The position numbers were made by a program, and so were the translations under genes. 17,269 nucleotides of DNA, taken from assembly GCA_035267045.1 (NCBI GenBank), contig DATFMH010000181.1:1-17269 (forward strand), given 5' to 3'. This document shows, piece after piece, positions 1 to 8,799 of this stretch; the stretch's first letter is position 1; each line of letters starts with the position of its first letter. This stretch comes from DATFMH01 sp035267045 (GTDB lineage: Bacteria; Bacteroidota; Rhodothermia; Balneolales; DATFMH01). The notes beneath the pieces were generated by a model. That model searched no databases. It was not told where the DNA came from and saw only the letters and a list, made by a program, of their open reading frames with translations.

Positions 1-2235
1 CTTACAAATGCTTCACAATATGCTACTCTCGTGAATGAATTGAATGCCAATGAAGGACGCCCACCGGCATTTCAAAATCCCAGTTCACTTGGAGCAGGAA
101 CGAACTGGCAAAATGCTGTTTATCAGACATCACCAACTGAGAATTATAATATGTCGATAAGTGGTGGTACCAATGACATGACTTACAGCATCAGTGGTAA
201 TTATGTATTGCAGAAAGGTATCATTCCAGGTACACAATACAAACGTATGTCATTACGTGTCAATAATGATTACTATCTGACGAAAAATTTGACAGTGGGA
301 CATAATATTGCCTATATGCACGACTATCAGCAACAGGAAGCACCGGGTGTAGTTGGTCAGGCGTATCAAGCGGATCCAACCAAAAATCCATTTAATAGTA
401 GTGGCGATTATAATGACATCACACAAAACGCCCCTGTTGGTAATCCATTGGCAACGATTAATTATAATAGCAACAGACATTATGCCAATCGCATAGTTGG
501 TAATGCATATGCAAAGTTGGATTTCTTACAAAATTTTGAATTGAAAACCAGTTTTGGATTAGATAGTTGGCAACGGAACTGGAAAACATTTAATCCGCAA
601 TATTATGTTTCTCCTATCCAACAGGCACAACATAGTAATCTGAGTGTCAATGATGAGAATTCAAGAAACTGGTTGTGGGAAAATACATTGACCTATAAAG
701 CCGATTATAAAAATAACGATTTAAAATTATTGGCTGGTGTAACTGCACAGGGTTTTAAAAATGAATTACTTGGTGGTTCACGTCAGGATATCGCCGGAAA
801 TGGCAGTAATCCTGCATTATGGTATTTGAACGCTGGCGATCAACAGACTCAAACCAATACCAATACGGCATATAACTGGAATATGTTATCATATTTGTTC
901 CGTGCCAATTATACCTACATGAATCGGTATCTGTTAACAGCCACGTATCGTATTGACGGTTCTTCCAGATTTGGTAAAAATAACCGATATGGTTATTTCC
1001 CATCGGTAGCTGCCGGTTGGCGCATTTCAAACGAGCCGTTCATGAAAGATATCGATTTTATAAGTAACCTTAAGTTACGTGCCAGCTGGGGAAAGGTAGG
1101 TAATGATAAAATCAGCGCCTACCCAGGTATTCCGACTGTTACTTCTAACTTAAATGCTGTGTTTGGCCCCAATGAGACAATCAATTACGGAGCTACGGTT
1201 ATTTCTCTAGCCAATCCCGATATAAAATGGGAAGAAACAACACAAACGGATATAGGTTTGGAATCCGGATTCCTTAATGATCGAATTTCCCTGGAAGTTG
1301 ATTACTATAACCGGAAAACGAACGGTATTCTTGTACAAGCTCCAATACCTGAATATGTAGGTGCCAGCAATATTCCTTACGTTAATGCTGCCGCAGTAAC
1401 AAATAAAGGTTTCGATTTTAATTTGAAATGGAACCAAACAGTAAGTGGTTTTCATTATACGATTGGCTTAGTTGCCTCTACTGTTCATAACCAGGTAGAT
1501 AAACTTGGGCAGGGACAAGATGCTATTTATGGTGGCGGTACCGGTGAAGGAGGAAAACTTGCCACTCGCACAGTAGTTGGTGAACCCATCGGTGCTTTCT
1601 ATGGATATAAAGTTGTTGGTGTATTTCAAAACCAAGCCGACTTGAGTAAATATCCACAACTTGGCTCAGAGCAGCCCGGTGATCTGCGTTTTGCAGATAC
1701 GAATGGCGATGGAGTCATTACTTCAGAGGATCGTACCTACCTGGGTTCCCCAATCCCAAGTTTCATTTATGGAATTAATTTAAATGCTAATTATAAGGGA
1801 TTTGATTTGTCCATAAGTACGAGCGGCCAAACCGGCAACAAAATATACAATGCGAAAGAAACAGCACGTTTTGGTACGCCTAATTTTGAAACATCTTATC
1901 TTAACCGCTGGCATGGACCGGGTACAAGCAATACACAACCAAGGATTACCAATGGTGGTGTAAATTACAATGTATCCAGCCGTTTCCTTGAAGATGGATC
2001 ATATTTTAAGATTAGAAATGTTCAATTAGGATATAATCTGCCGAGAAGAATCACGAGACAGGTTAATGTTAGCAGCCTGAAACTCTACGTCAATGCCGAG
2101 AACCTGGTTACATTTACTAAATACAGTGGATATACACCTGAAATAACATCCAGTGATGTTCTTAGTAATGGTATTGATCACGGTGTTTATCCAGTCGCCC
2201 GTACAATCTCATTGGGTGTAAATATCAAGTTCTGA
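1..2235 (+). CDS. susC: SusC/RagA-type TonB-dependent outer-membrane transporter, 5'-truncated by the window edge
   Basis: This is the beta-barrel part of a SusC-family transporter, which imports oligosaccharides across the outer membrane using TonB energy and is capped by the SusD lipoprotein encoded next. The frame is open from base 1 (LTNASQYATLVNELN...), so the Met at 31 is internal. About 744 codons are present. Family members usually have about 1000 residues, so the signal peptide, carboxypeptidase-like domain, TonB box and most of the plug lie upstream of the window. Seen in sequence: repeated amphipathic strands rich in Tyr, Asn and Gly, the family-typical GDLRFADTNGDGVITSEDR segment near the C-terminal third, and a C-terminal RTISLGVNIKF ending in Phe, the usual barrel-assembly signal. 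The susD start lies 46 bases downstream, which fits one operon. Substrate cannot be read from this protein; it is inferred from the hydrolase genes downstream. Confidence 0.95.
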   Translation, partial: LTNASQYATLVNELNANEGRPPAFQNPSSLGAGTNWQNAVYQTSPTENYNMSISGGTNDMTYSISGNYVLQKGIIPGTQYKRMSLRVNNDYYLTKNLTVGHNIAYMHDYQQQEAPGVVGQAYQADPTKNPFNSSGDYNDITQNAPVGNPLATINYNSNRHYANRIVGNAYAKLDFLQNFELKTSFGLDSWQRNWKTFNPQYYVSPIQQAQHSNLSVNDENSRNWLWENTLTYKADYKNNDLKLLAGVTAQGFKNELLGGSRQDIAGNGSNPALWYLNAGDQQTQTNTNTAYNWNMLSYLFRANYTYMNRYLLTATYRIDGSSRFGKNNRYGYFPSVAAGWRISNEPFMKDIDFISNLKLRASWGKVGNDKISAYPGIPTVTSNLNAVFGPNETINYGATVISLANPDIKWEETTQTDIGLESGFLNDRISLEVDYYNRKTNGILVQAPIPEYVGASNIPYVNAAAVTNKGFDFNLKWNQTVSGFHYTIGLVASTVHNQVDKLGQGQDAIYGGGTGEGGKLATRTVVGEPIGAFYGYKVVGVFQNQADLSKYPQLGSEQPGDLRFADTNGDGVITSEDRTYLGSPIPSFIYGINLNANYKGFDLSISTSGQTGNKIYNAKETARFGTPNFETSYLNRWHGPGTSNTQPRITNGGVNYNVSSRFLEDGSYFKIRNVQLGYNLPRRITRQVNVSSLKLYVNAENLVTFTKYSGYTPEITSSDVLSNGIDHGVYPVARTISLGVNIKF

Positions 2236-2281
2236 CATTATGAGCGGTTTACGAATTTTCAATCAAAAAAGAGGCAGCATT

Positions 2282-4159
2282 ATGAAATTTAAAAACAAAT
2301 TTTTAAAGACCATCCTGAGTTTAGCGGTCGTGGCTGTAGTCATACCGCTTATGACGAGCTGTAATGGTTTGTTAAATGACAAACCACTTGGGCAGCAGAC
2401 ATCAGAAACATTTTTTGCTAATAAGCAAGATGCTATAGATGCTACTAACGCAACCTATGAGATGTTGCGGGAATGGCAGGTACACGTTTTTTCATACCTT
2501 GGCGTAACAGATATTATCTCTGATGATGCTGATAAAGGTAGTACACCAACAGACGCATCATTTTTGCTTGAACTTGATAACCTGAAGTATGACGCTGGTA
2601 ATCTTGCTTTTAAAGATCCCTGGTCAGGTTATTATAAAGGTATCTACAGAGCAAATCTGGCCATAGATAATATTCCCAATATAAATATGGATCAGAATTT
2701 AAAAGATCGTTTGGTTGCTGAGAATAAATTTCTGAGGGCATATTATTACTTTTTCCTTGAACGAGGATGGCATAATATACCTTTGGTCACCAAACCGCTT
2801 AAACCGAGTGAATATTATAACAGGCCCAATGCCAGTCCTGATTCGGTATACGCACTTATTATAAGTGATTTGAAGGATGGTGTTGCTCATTTACCTACAA
2901 AATCACAGTATCCGGCAGCTGATCTTGGAAGAGCAACCAAAGGCGCTGCTGAAGGTATGCTTGCCAAGGTTTATCTCTATCGTAAAGATTATAAAGATGC
3001 ACAAAAATATGCTGAAATGGTCATTAATTCCGGGCAGTATTCACTATTACCGGATTATTCCACCATCTTTACACGGGCCGGAGAAAATTCTTCAGGCACC
3101 TTGTTTTCTGTACAAAACACAGCTACAAGCAGTAATGAAGGTGGTAGCCAATTCAATCAGGTACAGGGTGTAAGAGGTAATCCAAACCTGGGCTGGGGGT
3201 TTAATAATCCTTCACATGATTTGATAAAATCATTTAGTCCGGGTGATCCCCGTCAGGAAGCAACCGTACTTTTTGTATGGGAAACATTACCTGACGGAAC
3301 CGGAAGAGCCGTTCACAAAAACCCTAATATGGTTAATGAAGATTATAACCAAAAAGCTTTTGTGAGTGATAATCATCCAGGTGGACAAGGTGACGGACCC
3401 GGTAATATTCGAATTCTTCGTTACTCTGACGTCTTGCTGATTGAGGCTGAAGCAGCATATCAAAATGGCGATGTAAGTACCGCTCAAAAATATCTTAATA
3501 TGGTTCGTGATCGGGCAAGAGGTGGCCGTACAGCAACAATAGGAGCATCTGTAGAAGGTGTAGCCCCGATAATTGCTGATACTACCGGTCTGTCTCAGGA
3601 GAGTGGTAAACCCATGTTTCGTTATGTATGGTCAAATTCAGCAGCAGCTAATGCCGGCTTGAAATCATTCAGCTACGGACTGGTGAATAATAATTCGCAA
3701 ATTTTAGTTGATACGCTGGATATTGTACAGAGCATCAATGGCAACGCTGTTAACAGTGTTAGCGATTATATGAATGCTATGAAAAATGTTGCGCCTGGTC
3801 AGAATGTGACAATGACTATCATGCAGGTAACACAAACGTATGATAGTAATACGCAAAAAGTTACAACCAGTACTCAAAATATTATCTCAACAATGATTTC
3901 CATGCCGTTGTTGCCTGATATAACTGCAACAGGAACAACATTGTTACATGATATTTGGCATGAACGTCGTTCTGAGTTAGGAATGGAACAACATCGCTGG
4001 TTCGATTTATTGAGAGAAAATAGTGTCGAACCCGGTTGGGCAGCTAAAGAAATGGCCAAAGACGGAAAAACATTTACACAGAAAAATACCGTATTTCCAA
4101 TTCCTCAGACAGAAATAGACCTGAGTAATGGTGTATTAAAACAAAATTCTGTCTGGTAA
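2282..4159 (+). CDS. susD: SusD/RagB-family glycan-binding outer-membrane lipoprotein with a PDZ-like insertion
   Basis: This is the surface lipoprotein that binds glycan and acts as the lid of the SusC transporter. I chose the ATG at 2282 rather than the in-frame ATG at 2240, because from 2282 the protein begins with a clean lipoprotein signal (MKFKNKF, hydrophobic stretch, lipobox LMTSC with Cys27), whereas 2240 would put 14 polar residues in front. The SusD TPR-like regions are recognisable: FLRAYYYFFLERGW (about 150-163), RATKGAAEGMLAKVYLY (217-233), RYSDVLLIEAEAAY (380-393), and the C-terminal LLHDIWHERRSELGMEQHRWFDLLR. The protein ends FPIPQTEIDLSNGVLKQN, as SusD proteins usually do. 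At 625 residues it is long for the family. The excess, about residues 416-545, separates the NMVRDRARG helix from the LLPDITATG motif that normally follows it closely, and this excess resembles a PDZ domain. Confidence 0.95.
   Translation: MKFKNKFLKTILSLAVVAVVIPLMTSCNGLLNDKPLGQQTSETFFANKQDAIDATNATYEMLREWQVHVFSYLGVTDIISDDADKGSTPTDASFLLELDNLKYDAGNLAFKDPWSGYYKGIYRANLAIDNIPNINMDQNLKDRLVAENKFLRAYYYFFLERGWHNIPLVTKPLKPSEYYNRPNASPDSVYALIISDLKDGVAHLPTKSQYPAADLGRATKGAAEGMLAKVYLYRKDYKDAQKYAEMVINSGQYSLLPDYSTIFTRAGENSSGTLFSVQNTATSSNEGGSQFNQVQGVRGNPNLGWGFNNPSHDLIKSFSPGDPRQEATVLFVWETLPDGTGRAVHKNPNMVNEDYNQKAFVSDNHPGGQGDGPGNIRILRYSDVLLIEAEAAYQNGDVSTAQKYLNMVRDRARGGRTATIGASVEGVAPIIADTTGLSQESGKPMFRYVWSNSAAANAGLKSFSYGLVNNNSQILVDTLDIVQSINGNAVNSVSDYMNAMKNVAPGQNVTMTIMQVTQTYDSNTQKVTTSTQNIISTMISMPLLPDITATGTTLLHDIWHERRSELGMEQHRWFDLLRENSVEPGWAAKEMAKDGKTFTQKNTVFPIPQTEIDLSNGVLKQNSVW
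3527..3916 (+). other. PDZ-like domain inserted in SusD (residues about 416-545)
   Basis: Between the conserved SusD segments VRDRARG and LLPDITATGTTLLHDIWHERR lies an extra stretch of about 130 residues. Its core reads SAAANAGLK ... DTLDIVQSINGNAVNSVSDYMNAM ... PGQNVTMTIMQ. The order AGL, then D-I-V-x-S-I-N-G, then V-x-S-x-x-D, then a helix, then P-G-x-x-V-T-M-T-I matches the second half of bacterial PDZ domains of the HtrA/CtpA/S41 type. The reading frame and base composition are continuous with the rest of susD. PDZ domains bind peptide C-termini or extended peptides, so the insert may mediate a protein contact at the cell surface. That role is inference; the fold assignment rests on motif resemblance. 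Confidence 0.75.
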
Positions 4160-4181
4160 TAAACGATTATATCTCACATCC

Positions 4182-4223
4182 AAAAAGCGGGATGTCGCAT
4201 TCGTGTGGCATTCCCGTTTTTTT
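4182..4223 (+). terminator. Probable intrinsic terminator or attenuator after susD
   Basis: An imperfect hairpin (left arm near GCGGGATG, right arm near CATTCCCG, with a bulged base) is followed directly by a run of seven T's. It lies 22 bases after the susD stop and about 58 bases before the GH3 start. It could end the susCD transcript or reduce read-through into the hydrolase genes, giving more transporter than enzyme. Pairing was judged by eye only. Confidence 0.6.
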
Positions 4224-4280
4224 ATGCAGGATTTATTTAGGCAATAAATACTTCATATTTGTTCAAATAGCTGTTTCATA

Positions 4281-6554
4281 ATGAAATACATTAAAGGTCG
4301 ATTTCTCATTAAGGTTTCTTTTGCATTTTTTTTAATGGCGCTGTTTTGTTCTTCTCCAAAAGTGCATGCTCAAAGCAGCTCATCTTCAAAGAGGAGTAGA
4401 GTACAGATAATTAATCTGAGAGTTGATTCGCTAATAAAACGAATGTCCCTGAAAGAGAAAATAGGACAGTTATCAATTTTTGGTGGGGATCATAAAGATT
4501 TAAATTCTTATGTGAAGAAGGGACAATTAGGTGGTACAAATGGTGTATTACCCGGACAGGATGTTTATCATTACACGCTGAAGATGCAGAAAATGGCTAT
4601 GCAATCACCTTTGAAAATCCCGATGGTTTTTATGGGTGATGTTATCCATGGTTTTCGAACTATTTTCCCGGTACCTTTAGCAATGGCTTGTTCCTGGAAT
4701 CCCTCTTTAATACGGAGAGCCGATAGTGTGGCAGCTGTGGAAGCTACCAATGCCGGAGTTAACTGGACATTTACCCCAATGGTTGATATTGCCCGTGATC
4801 CAAGGTGGGGACGCGTTGTGGAAGGAGCGGGTGAAGATCCTTATCTGGGATCAAAAATAGCTGCGGCCGCTGTTAATGGATTTCAACAGGGAAATCTGAA
4901 GAGTCCACACACCATGATGGCTACAGCAAAGCATTTTGTTGGTTACGGTGCCGTACTGGCCGGAAGAGATTATAACACCGTTGATATGTCGATGCATACA
5001 TTGCATCAGATATATTTACCACCTTTTCATGCCGCTGTAAAGCAGGGGGTTGGAGCTATTATGCCGGCTTTTGTCTCTTTCAACGGTATTCCCGTAACGG
5101 CTAATAATTTTCTACTGAGAGATATTTTACGAAAAAAATGGAGTTTTAATAGAGTGCTGGTGTCTGATTATGATGCCATTCCGGAATTACAACAACACGG
5201 CGTGGCTGCCGATCCAAAAAATGCCGCAGATCTTGCATTCAAAGCAGGAGTCGATATCGACCTGCACAGCGGAACATATTTTAAAGAACTTCCGAAATTA
5301 GTGAATGAGGGAGTAGTTACGGAAGCAAGTATTGATTCGGCAGTGAAACGTGTCTTAACAATGAAATACCGTCTCGGTTTATTTAATAATCCATTTCAAT
5401 ATGGTGACTCGACAGCTGCATTTGCTGCACAAAAGAATTTACCTGTAGATCATCGGCGGCTTGCAAGGGAAGCAGCGCGTCAATCAATCGTACTTTTGAA
5501 GAATGACAACCAAGTCCTGCCAATCAGTAAGAAAATACATTCTATTGCTGTTATTGGTCCGCTTGCCAATGATAAAATTGATCTTTTGGGCCCCGTGCAC
5601 GCTTTGGGTGAATCGAAAGATGCCGTTACCCTGCTACAGGGAATAAATCAAAAGGTTGGCGGCAAGGGAGTAAAGGTAAATTATGTTAAAGGAACCGAAA
5701 TTAATGGTGAATCTGACTCCGGATTTAAGAATGCTGTTAAAATAGCCGGTAAATCCGATGTCGTTGTTATGGCATTAGGTGAAAGTGCCGGTATGAGTGG
5801 GGAAGGTGACAGCCGTTCGAAACTTGGATTACCCGGTAATCAACTTGATCTCGTTAAGGCTGTGATGAAAACGGGTAAGCCGGTTGTAGTTGTATTGATG
5901 AATGGCAGGCCTCTAACCATCAATTGGCTGCACGACCATGTATCGGCAATTCTGGAAACCTGGTTTGACGGTACGGAAGCCGGGCCTGCCATAGCAGATG
6001 TTTTATTTGGTGATTATAACCCCTCCGGGAAGCTCCCGATTACGTTTCCGAGGGATGTGGGACAAATACCCATCTTTTATAATCATTTGAACACGGGAAG
6101 GCCATTTGAAAAAGGCAATAAATACACTTCACGGTATATTGATGTACCCAATTCACCACTTTATCCTTTTGGTTTTGGCCTGAGTTATACAACATTTACT
6201 TATTCGGACTTACACCTTAATAAAACCCGAATGGATTGGAATGATACGTTACAAGTTACTATTGATGTAAAAAATACCGGTAAACGTATTGGTACGGAAG
6301 TAGTTCAGTGTTACATAAGGGATTTTGTGGCCTCCCTGAGCAGGCCGGTTAAAGAACTGAAAGGATTCAAAAGAGTTCAACTTAAACCCGGTGAAAGGAA
6401 AAAAGTGACATTCCGGTTAACTCGTCATGACCTGGCATTTTACCAAAAAGATATGCGTTTTGGAGCTGAGCCGGGGACTTTTAAAGTATTTGCAGGAGGA
6501 AGTTCCGACTCGGTTAAATCAGCCCGATTTGTTCTATTAAAAAGTTCTCAATAA
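4281..6554 (+). CDS. bglX: Glycoside hydrolase family 3 beta-glucosidase (BglX-like), exported
   Basis: This is a GH3 exo-acting beta-glucosidase that removes glucose from the non-reducing end of beta-gluco-oligosaccharides, probably in the periplasm. The 757 residues match the BglX length class. The protein starts with a signal peptide (MKYIKGRFLIKVSFAFFLMALF, probable cleavage after VHA-Q at about 30/31). The N-terminal (beta/alpha)8 domain contains GDVIHGFRTIFPVPLAMACSWN (119-140), RDPRWGRVVEGAGEDPYL (172-189), KHFVGYGA and VLVSDYDA, where Asp296 is the expected nucleophile. The second domain carries SGEGDSR with Glu508 as the likely acid/base, then WFDGTEAGPAIADVLFGDYNPSGKLPITFP. A fibronectin-III-like domain closes the protein (about 650-752). 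In a locus with GH144 it is most likely a beta-1,2-glucosidase acting on sophoro-oligosaccharides, as reported for a Bacteroides GH3 enzyme. The substrate is inference; the family is firm. Confidence 0.95.
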   Translation: MKYIKGRFLIKVSFAFFLMALFCSSPKVHAQSSSSSKRSRVQIINLRVDSLIKRMSLKEKIGQLSIFGGDHKDLNSYVKKGQLGGTNGVLPGQDVYHYTLKMQKMAMQSPLKIPMVFMGDVIHGFRTIFPVPLAMACSWNPSLIRRADSVAAVEATNAGVNWTFTPMVDIARDPRWGRVVEGAGEDPYLGSKIAAAAVNGFQQGNLKSPHTMMATAKHFVGYGAVLAGRDYNTVDMSMHTLHQIYLPPFHAAVKQGVGAIMPAFVSFNGIPVTANNFLLRDILRKKWSFNRVLVSDYDAIPELQQHGVAADPKNAADLAFKAGVDIDLHSGTYFKELPKLVNEGVVTEASIDSAVKRVLTMKYRLGLFNNPFQYGDSTAAFAAQKNLPVDHRRLAREAARQSIVLLKNDNQVLPISKKIHSIAVIGPLANDKIDLLGPVHALGESKDAVTLLQGINQKVGGKGVKVNYVKGTEINGESDSGFKNAVKIAGKSDVVVMALGESAGMSGEGDSRSKLGLPGNQLDLVKAVMKTGKPVVVVLMNGRPLTINWLHDHVSAILETWFDGTEAGPAIADVLFGDYNPSGKLPITFPRDVGQIPIFYNHLNTGRPFEKGNKYTSRYIDVPNSPLYPFGFGLSYTTFTYSDLHLNKTRMDWNDTLQVTIDVKNTGKRIGTEVVQCYIRDFVASLSRPVKELKGFKRVQLKPGERKKVTFRLTRHDLAFYQKDMRFGAEPGTFKVFAGGSSDSVKSARFVLLKSSQ

Positions 6555-6591
6555 AAATTATATAAAACATTTATCATAACACGGTTTCATC

Positions 6592-8028
6592 ATGAAAAGA
6601 TATGTAAATATCATCATTATCTGTTTTTCATTCCTGTTTATTGCGATCAGCTGCAAGCATCTTGCTGTTGAATCAAAGCCGAATGTTCAATATTCACAGG
6701 CAGAGAAACAAGCATTTCTGGATACCCTGGAAAACAGGACATTTCACTATTTCTGGGATTTGGCCGATCCCAATACCGGGTTGATTCCAGACAGGGCCCC
6801 TACAAAATCATTTTCCAGTATAGCGGCAACGGGTTTTGGATTAACAGCTGATGTAATTGGTGTAAAACGAGGGTATGTAACTCGTTCACAAGCTGCAAAC
6901 CGCGTTTTAAAAACGCTCAAATTTTTCTGGAATGCACCGATGGGTCCGCAGGCTTCGGATGTGACCGGGTATCATGGTTTTTATTATCACTTTTTGGATA
7001 TGAGCACCGGAAAGAGATTCAAAAATGTTGAATTATCAACTATTGATACAACATGGTTACTGGCCGGAATTCTCGTAAGCCGGGATTATTTCGATGGTTC
7101 ATCACCTGCGGAGCAGCAAATAAGAGCTTTGGCCGATTCCATAAATAATCGAGTCGATTGGAAATGGTTTACGAAAAGTGATAGTCTGGTGAGCATGGGC
7201 TGGCATCCGGAAAGTGGCTTTTTAAATGCTGAGTGGAAAGGGTACAATGAAGGTAGTTTTCTTTATGTACTCGCCCTGGGATCTCCTACTCATCCGTTAG
7301 GGCCGGTCAGCTGGAAAAAATGGACGGACGGATATGACTGGGCCAGCTATTATGGTTATCAGGCCGTTCAATTTGGCCCGTTATTCGGGCATCAATATTC
7401 CCAGATGTTTGTCAATTATAAAGGAATTCAGGATGCTTACATGAAGAATGTCGGCAGTGATTATTTTGAAAACTCCAAACGTGCCACATTGGCTCAGATT
7501 GATTATGCCAAACATAATCCTATGCATTTTGCAGGATATGGAGCAAATGTCTGGGGTTTGACCGCATGTGACGGCCCGGCTAATCAAACGGTTACCTGGT
7601 CCGGTAATAAAATAAAATTTCATACCTATACAGCCAGGGGTGAAGCGGCCAATTATGATAATGATGATGGAACAATAGCACCGACTGCGGCAGGTGGCTC
7701 AATTCCTTTCACTCCTGATCAAAGTATAACAGCATTAATGTATATGAAGGATCATTATCCCGGAATATGGGGCAAGTATGGATTTAAAGATTCATTTAAT
7801 CCCACCTACCCGAAAGCCACAGGTGGAAATGGCGTTTGGTATGATAAAGATTACCTTGGTATCGATCAGGGTCCGATACTTATTATGGCCGAGAATTACC
7901 GGTCCGGCATGATCTGGAAATTATTGGAAAAGGATCCGGTTGTTATAAGAGGGCTTAAGAGATCCGGCTTTACAGGAGGCTGGTTAAAGAATGCAACGTC
8001 AACAATGCAAAAGGTGAATATGAATTAG
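6592..8028 (+). CDS. GH144-type (glucoamylase-like, DUF2329 family) lipoprotein, probable endo-beta-1,2-glucanase
   Basis: This 478-residue protein begins with a lipoprotein signal (MKRYVNIIIICFSFLFIAISC, Cys21), so it is probably membrane-anchored. The rest is the (alpha/alpha)6-barrel family that databases label glucoamylase-like, which includes characterised GH144 endo-beta-1,2-glucanases. Recognisable blocks are LENRTFHYFWDLADPNTGLIPDR (46-68), YHGFYYHFLDMSTGKR (127-142), ELSTIDTTWLLAGIL (147-161), ESGFLNAEWKGYNEG (207-221), WGLTACDGP (321-329) and the C-terminal YLGIDQGPILIMAENYRSGMIW. Acidic residues in these blocks (Asp123, Glu147, Asp152, Glu220) are the obvious catalytic candidates. 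The gene starts 37 bases after the GH3 stop, so the two are probably co-transcribed. It would cut beta-1,2-glucan into oligosaccharides for the SusCD pair and the GH3 enzyme. Activity on another beta-glucan remains possible. Confidence 0.88.
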   Translation: MKRYVNIIIICFSFLFIAISCKHLAVESKPNVQYSQAEKQAFLDTLENRTFHYFWDLADPNTGLIPDRAPTKSFSSIAATGFGLTADVIGVKRGYVTRSQAANRVLKTLKFFWNAPMGPQASDVTGYHGFYYHFLDMSTGKRFKNVELSTIDTTWLLAGILVSRDYFDGSSPAEQQIRALADSINNRVDWKWFTKSDSLVSMGWHPESGFLNAEWKGYNEGSFLYVLALGSPTHPLGPVSWKKWTDGYDWASYYGYQAVQFGPLFGHQYSQMFVNYKGIQDAYMKNVGSDYFENSKRATLAQIDYAKHNPMHFAGYGANVWGLTACDGPANQTVTWSGNKIKFHTYTARGEAANYDNDDGTIAPTAAGGSIPFTPDQSITALMYMKDHYPGIWGKYGFKDSFNPTYPKATGGNGVWYDKDYLGIDQGPILIMAENYRSGMIWKLLEKDPVVIRGLKRSGFTGGWLKNATSTMQKVNMN

Positions 8029-8082
8029 GGGAATAGCGCAGGGAGCATAGTGCATAGTGTTGACACGTCCTTATTGGAATAG

Positions 8083-8799
8083 TGATGTTTTGAGTCTTTA
8101 AGAAAAGTTTATAAACAAACCAAAGAACCCATAACAATCACTACCTCAAGATGTCATGCCCGGTGCAGACCGGGTATCCAGATAGGCAGGGTATTAGTTA
8201 CATCTGTAAATTATCGGTTAGTACCCATAGCATTATCCATCTGGATTCCCCGTCAAGCGAGGAATGACAATGTTACTTGTCTTTTGAAGAGGCCTATAAA
8301 CTAAATTCAAGAAGTTAATCACAAGCGCAGCCTCAGCATGTCATGCCCGGCGCCGACCGGGTATCCAGATAGGCAGGGTATTAGTTACATCTGTAAATTA
8401 TCGGTTAGTACCCATAGCATTATCCATCTGGATTCCCCGTCAAGCGAGGAATGACAATGTTACTTGTCGTTTGAAAAGGCCTATAAACTAAATTCAAGAA
8501 GTTAATCACAAGCGCAGCCTCAGCATGTCATGCCCGGTGCCGACCGGGTATCCAGATAGGCAGGGTATTAGTTACATCCGTAAATTATCGGTTAGTACCC
8601 ATAGCATTATCCATCTGGATTCCCCGTCAAGCGAGGAATGACAATGTTACTTGTCTTTTTGAAAAGTCCTATAAACTAAATTCAAGAAGTTAATCACAAG
8701 CGCAGCCTCAAGATGTCATACCCGGTGCAGACCGGGTATCCAGATAGGCAGGGTATTAGTTATATCCGTAATATTTGGGTTAATACTCATGGCATCAGA
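8083..8799 (+). repeat. Tandem array of about 187-bp units, each with a 118-bp imperfect palindrome
   Basis: Unit starts (TGTCAT...) lie at 8152, 8339, 8526 and 8714, giving periods of 187, 187 and 188. In the first three units the palindromic part (8152-8269, 8339-8456, 8526-8643) begins TGTCATGCCCGG...GGGTATCCAGAT and ends ATCTGGATTCCCCG...GGAATGACA, so the outer arms of about 31 bases are imperfect inverted repeats. The interior also pairs partly (GGGTATTAG against AGTACCC). A spacer of about 69 bases (TATAAACTAAATTCAAGAAG...) joins the units. Neighbouring full units differ at only about two positions in the palindrome. The half-unit spacer at 8083-8150 and the final copy from 8714 are clearly more diverged. 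That pattern suggests recent internal amplification by unequal recombination. The arms resemble the widespread TGTCATTCC...GGAATCCAG intergenic palindrome family. No reading frame is evident. Confidence 0.95.
8714..8799 (+). repeat. Degenerate last unit of the 187-bp array
   Basis: The left arm (TGTCATACCCGGTGCAGACC) is intact, but the sequence diverges after GGGTATTAGTTATATCCGTAA. The right arm, with CTGGATTCCCCG and GGAATGACA, is missing. Only traces such as CTCATGGCATCAGAT align with the other copies. This marks the edge of the array. Confidence 0.8.

Noticed and set aside
1700..1735. Calcium-binding EF-hand or dockerin domain in SusC (DTNGDGVITSED)
   Set aside because: This loop is a standard conserved feature of SusC barrels and not a separate domain.
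2240..2281. Upstream ATG at 2240 as the susD start
   Set aside because: It would put 14 polar residues before an otherwise normal lipoprotein signal, and it lies only a few bases after the susC stop.
8152..8799. The regular 187-bp periodicity as a CRISPR array
   Set aside because: Repeat and spacer are both conserved between units, the palindrome is about 118 bp and no cas genes are present. It is a tandem duplication.
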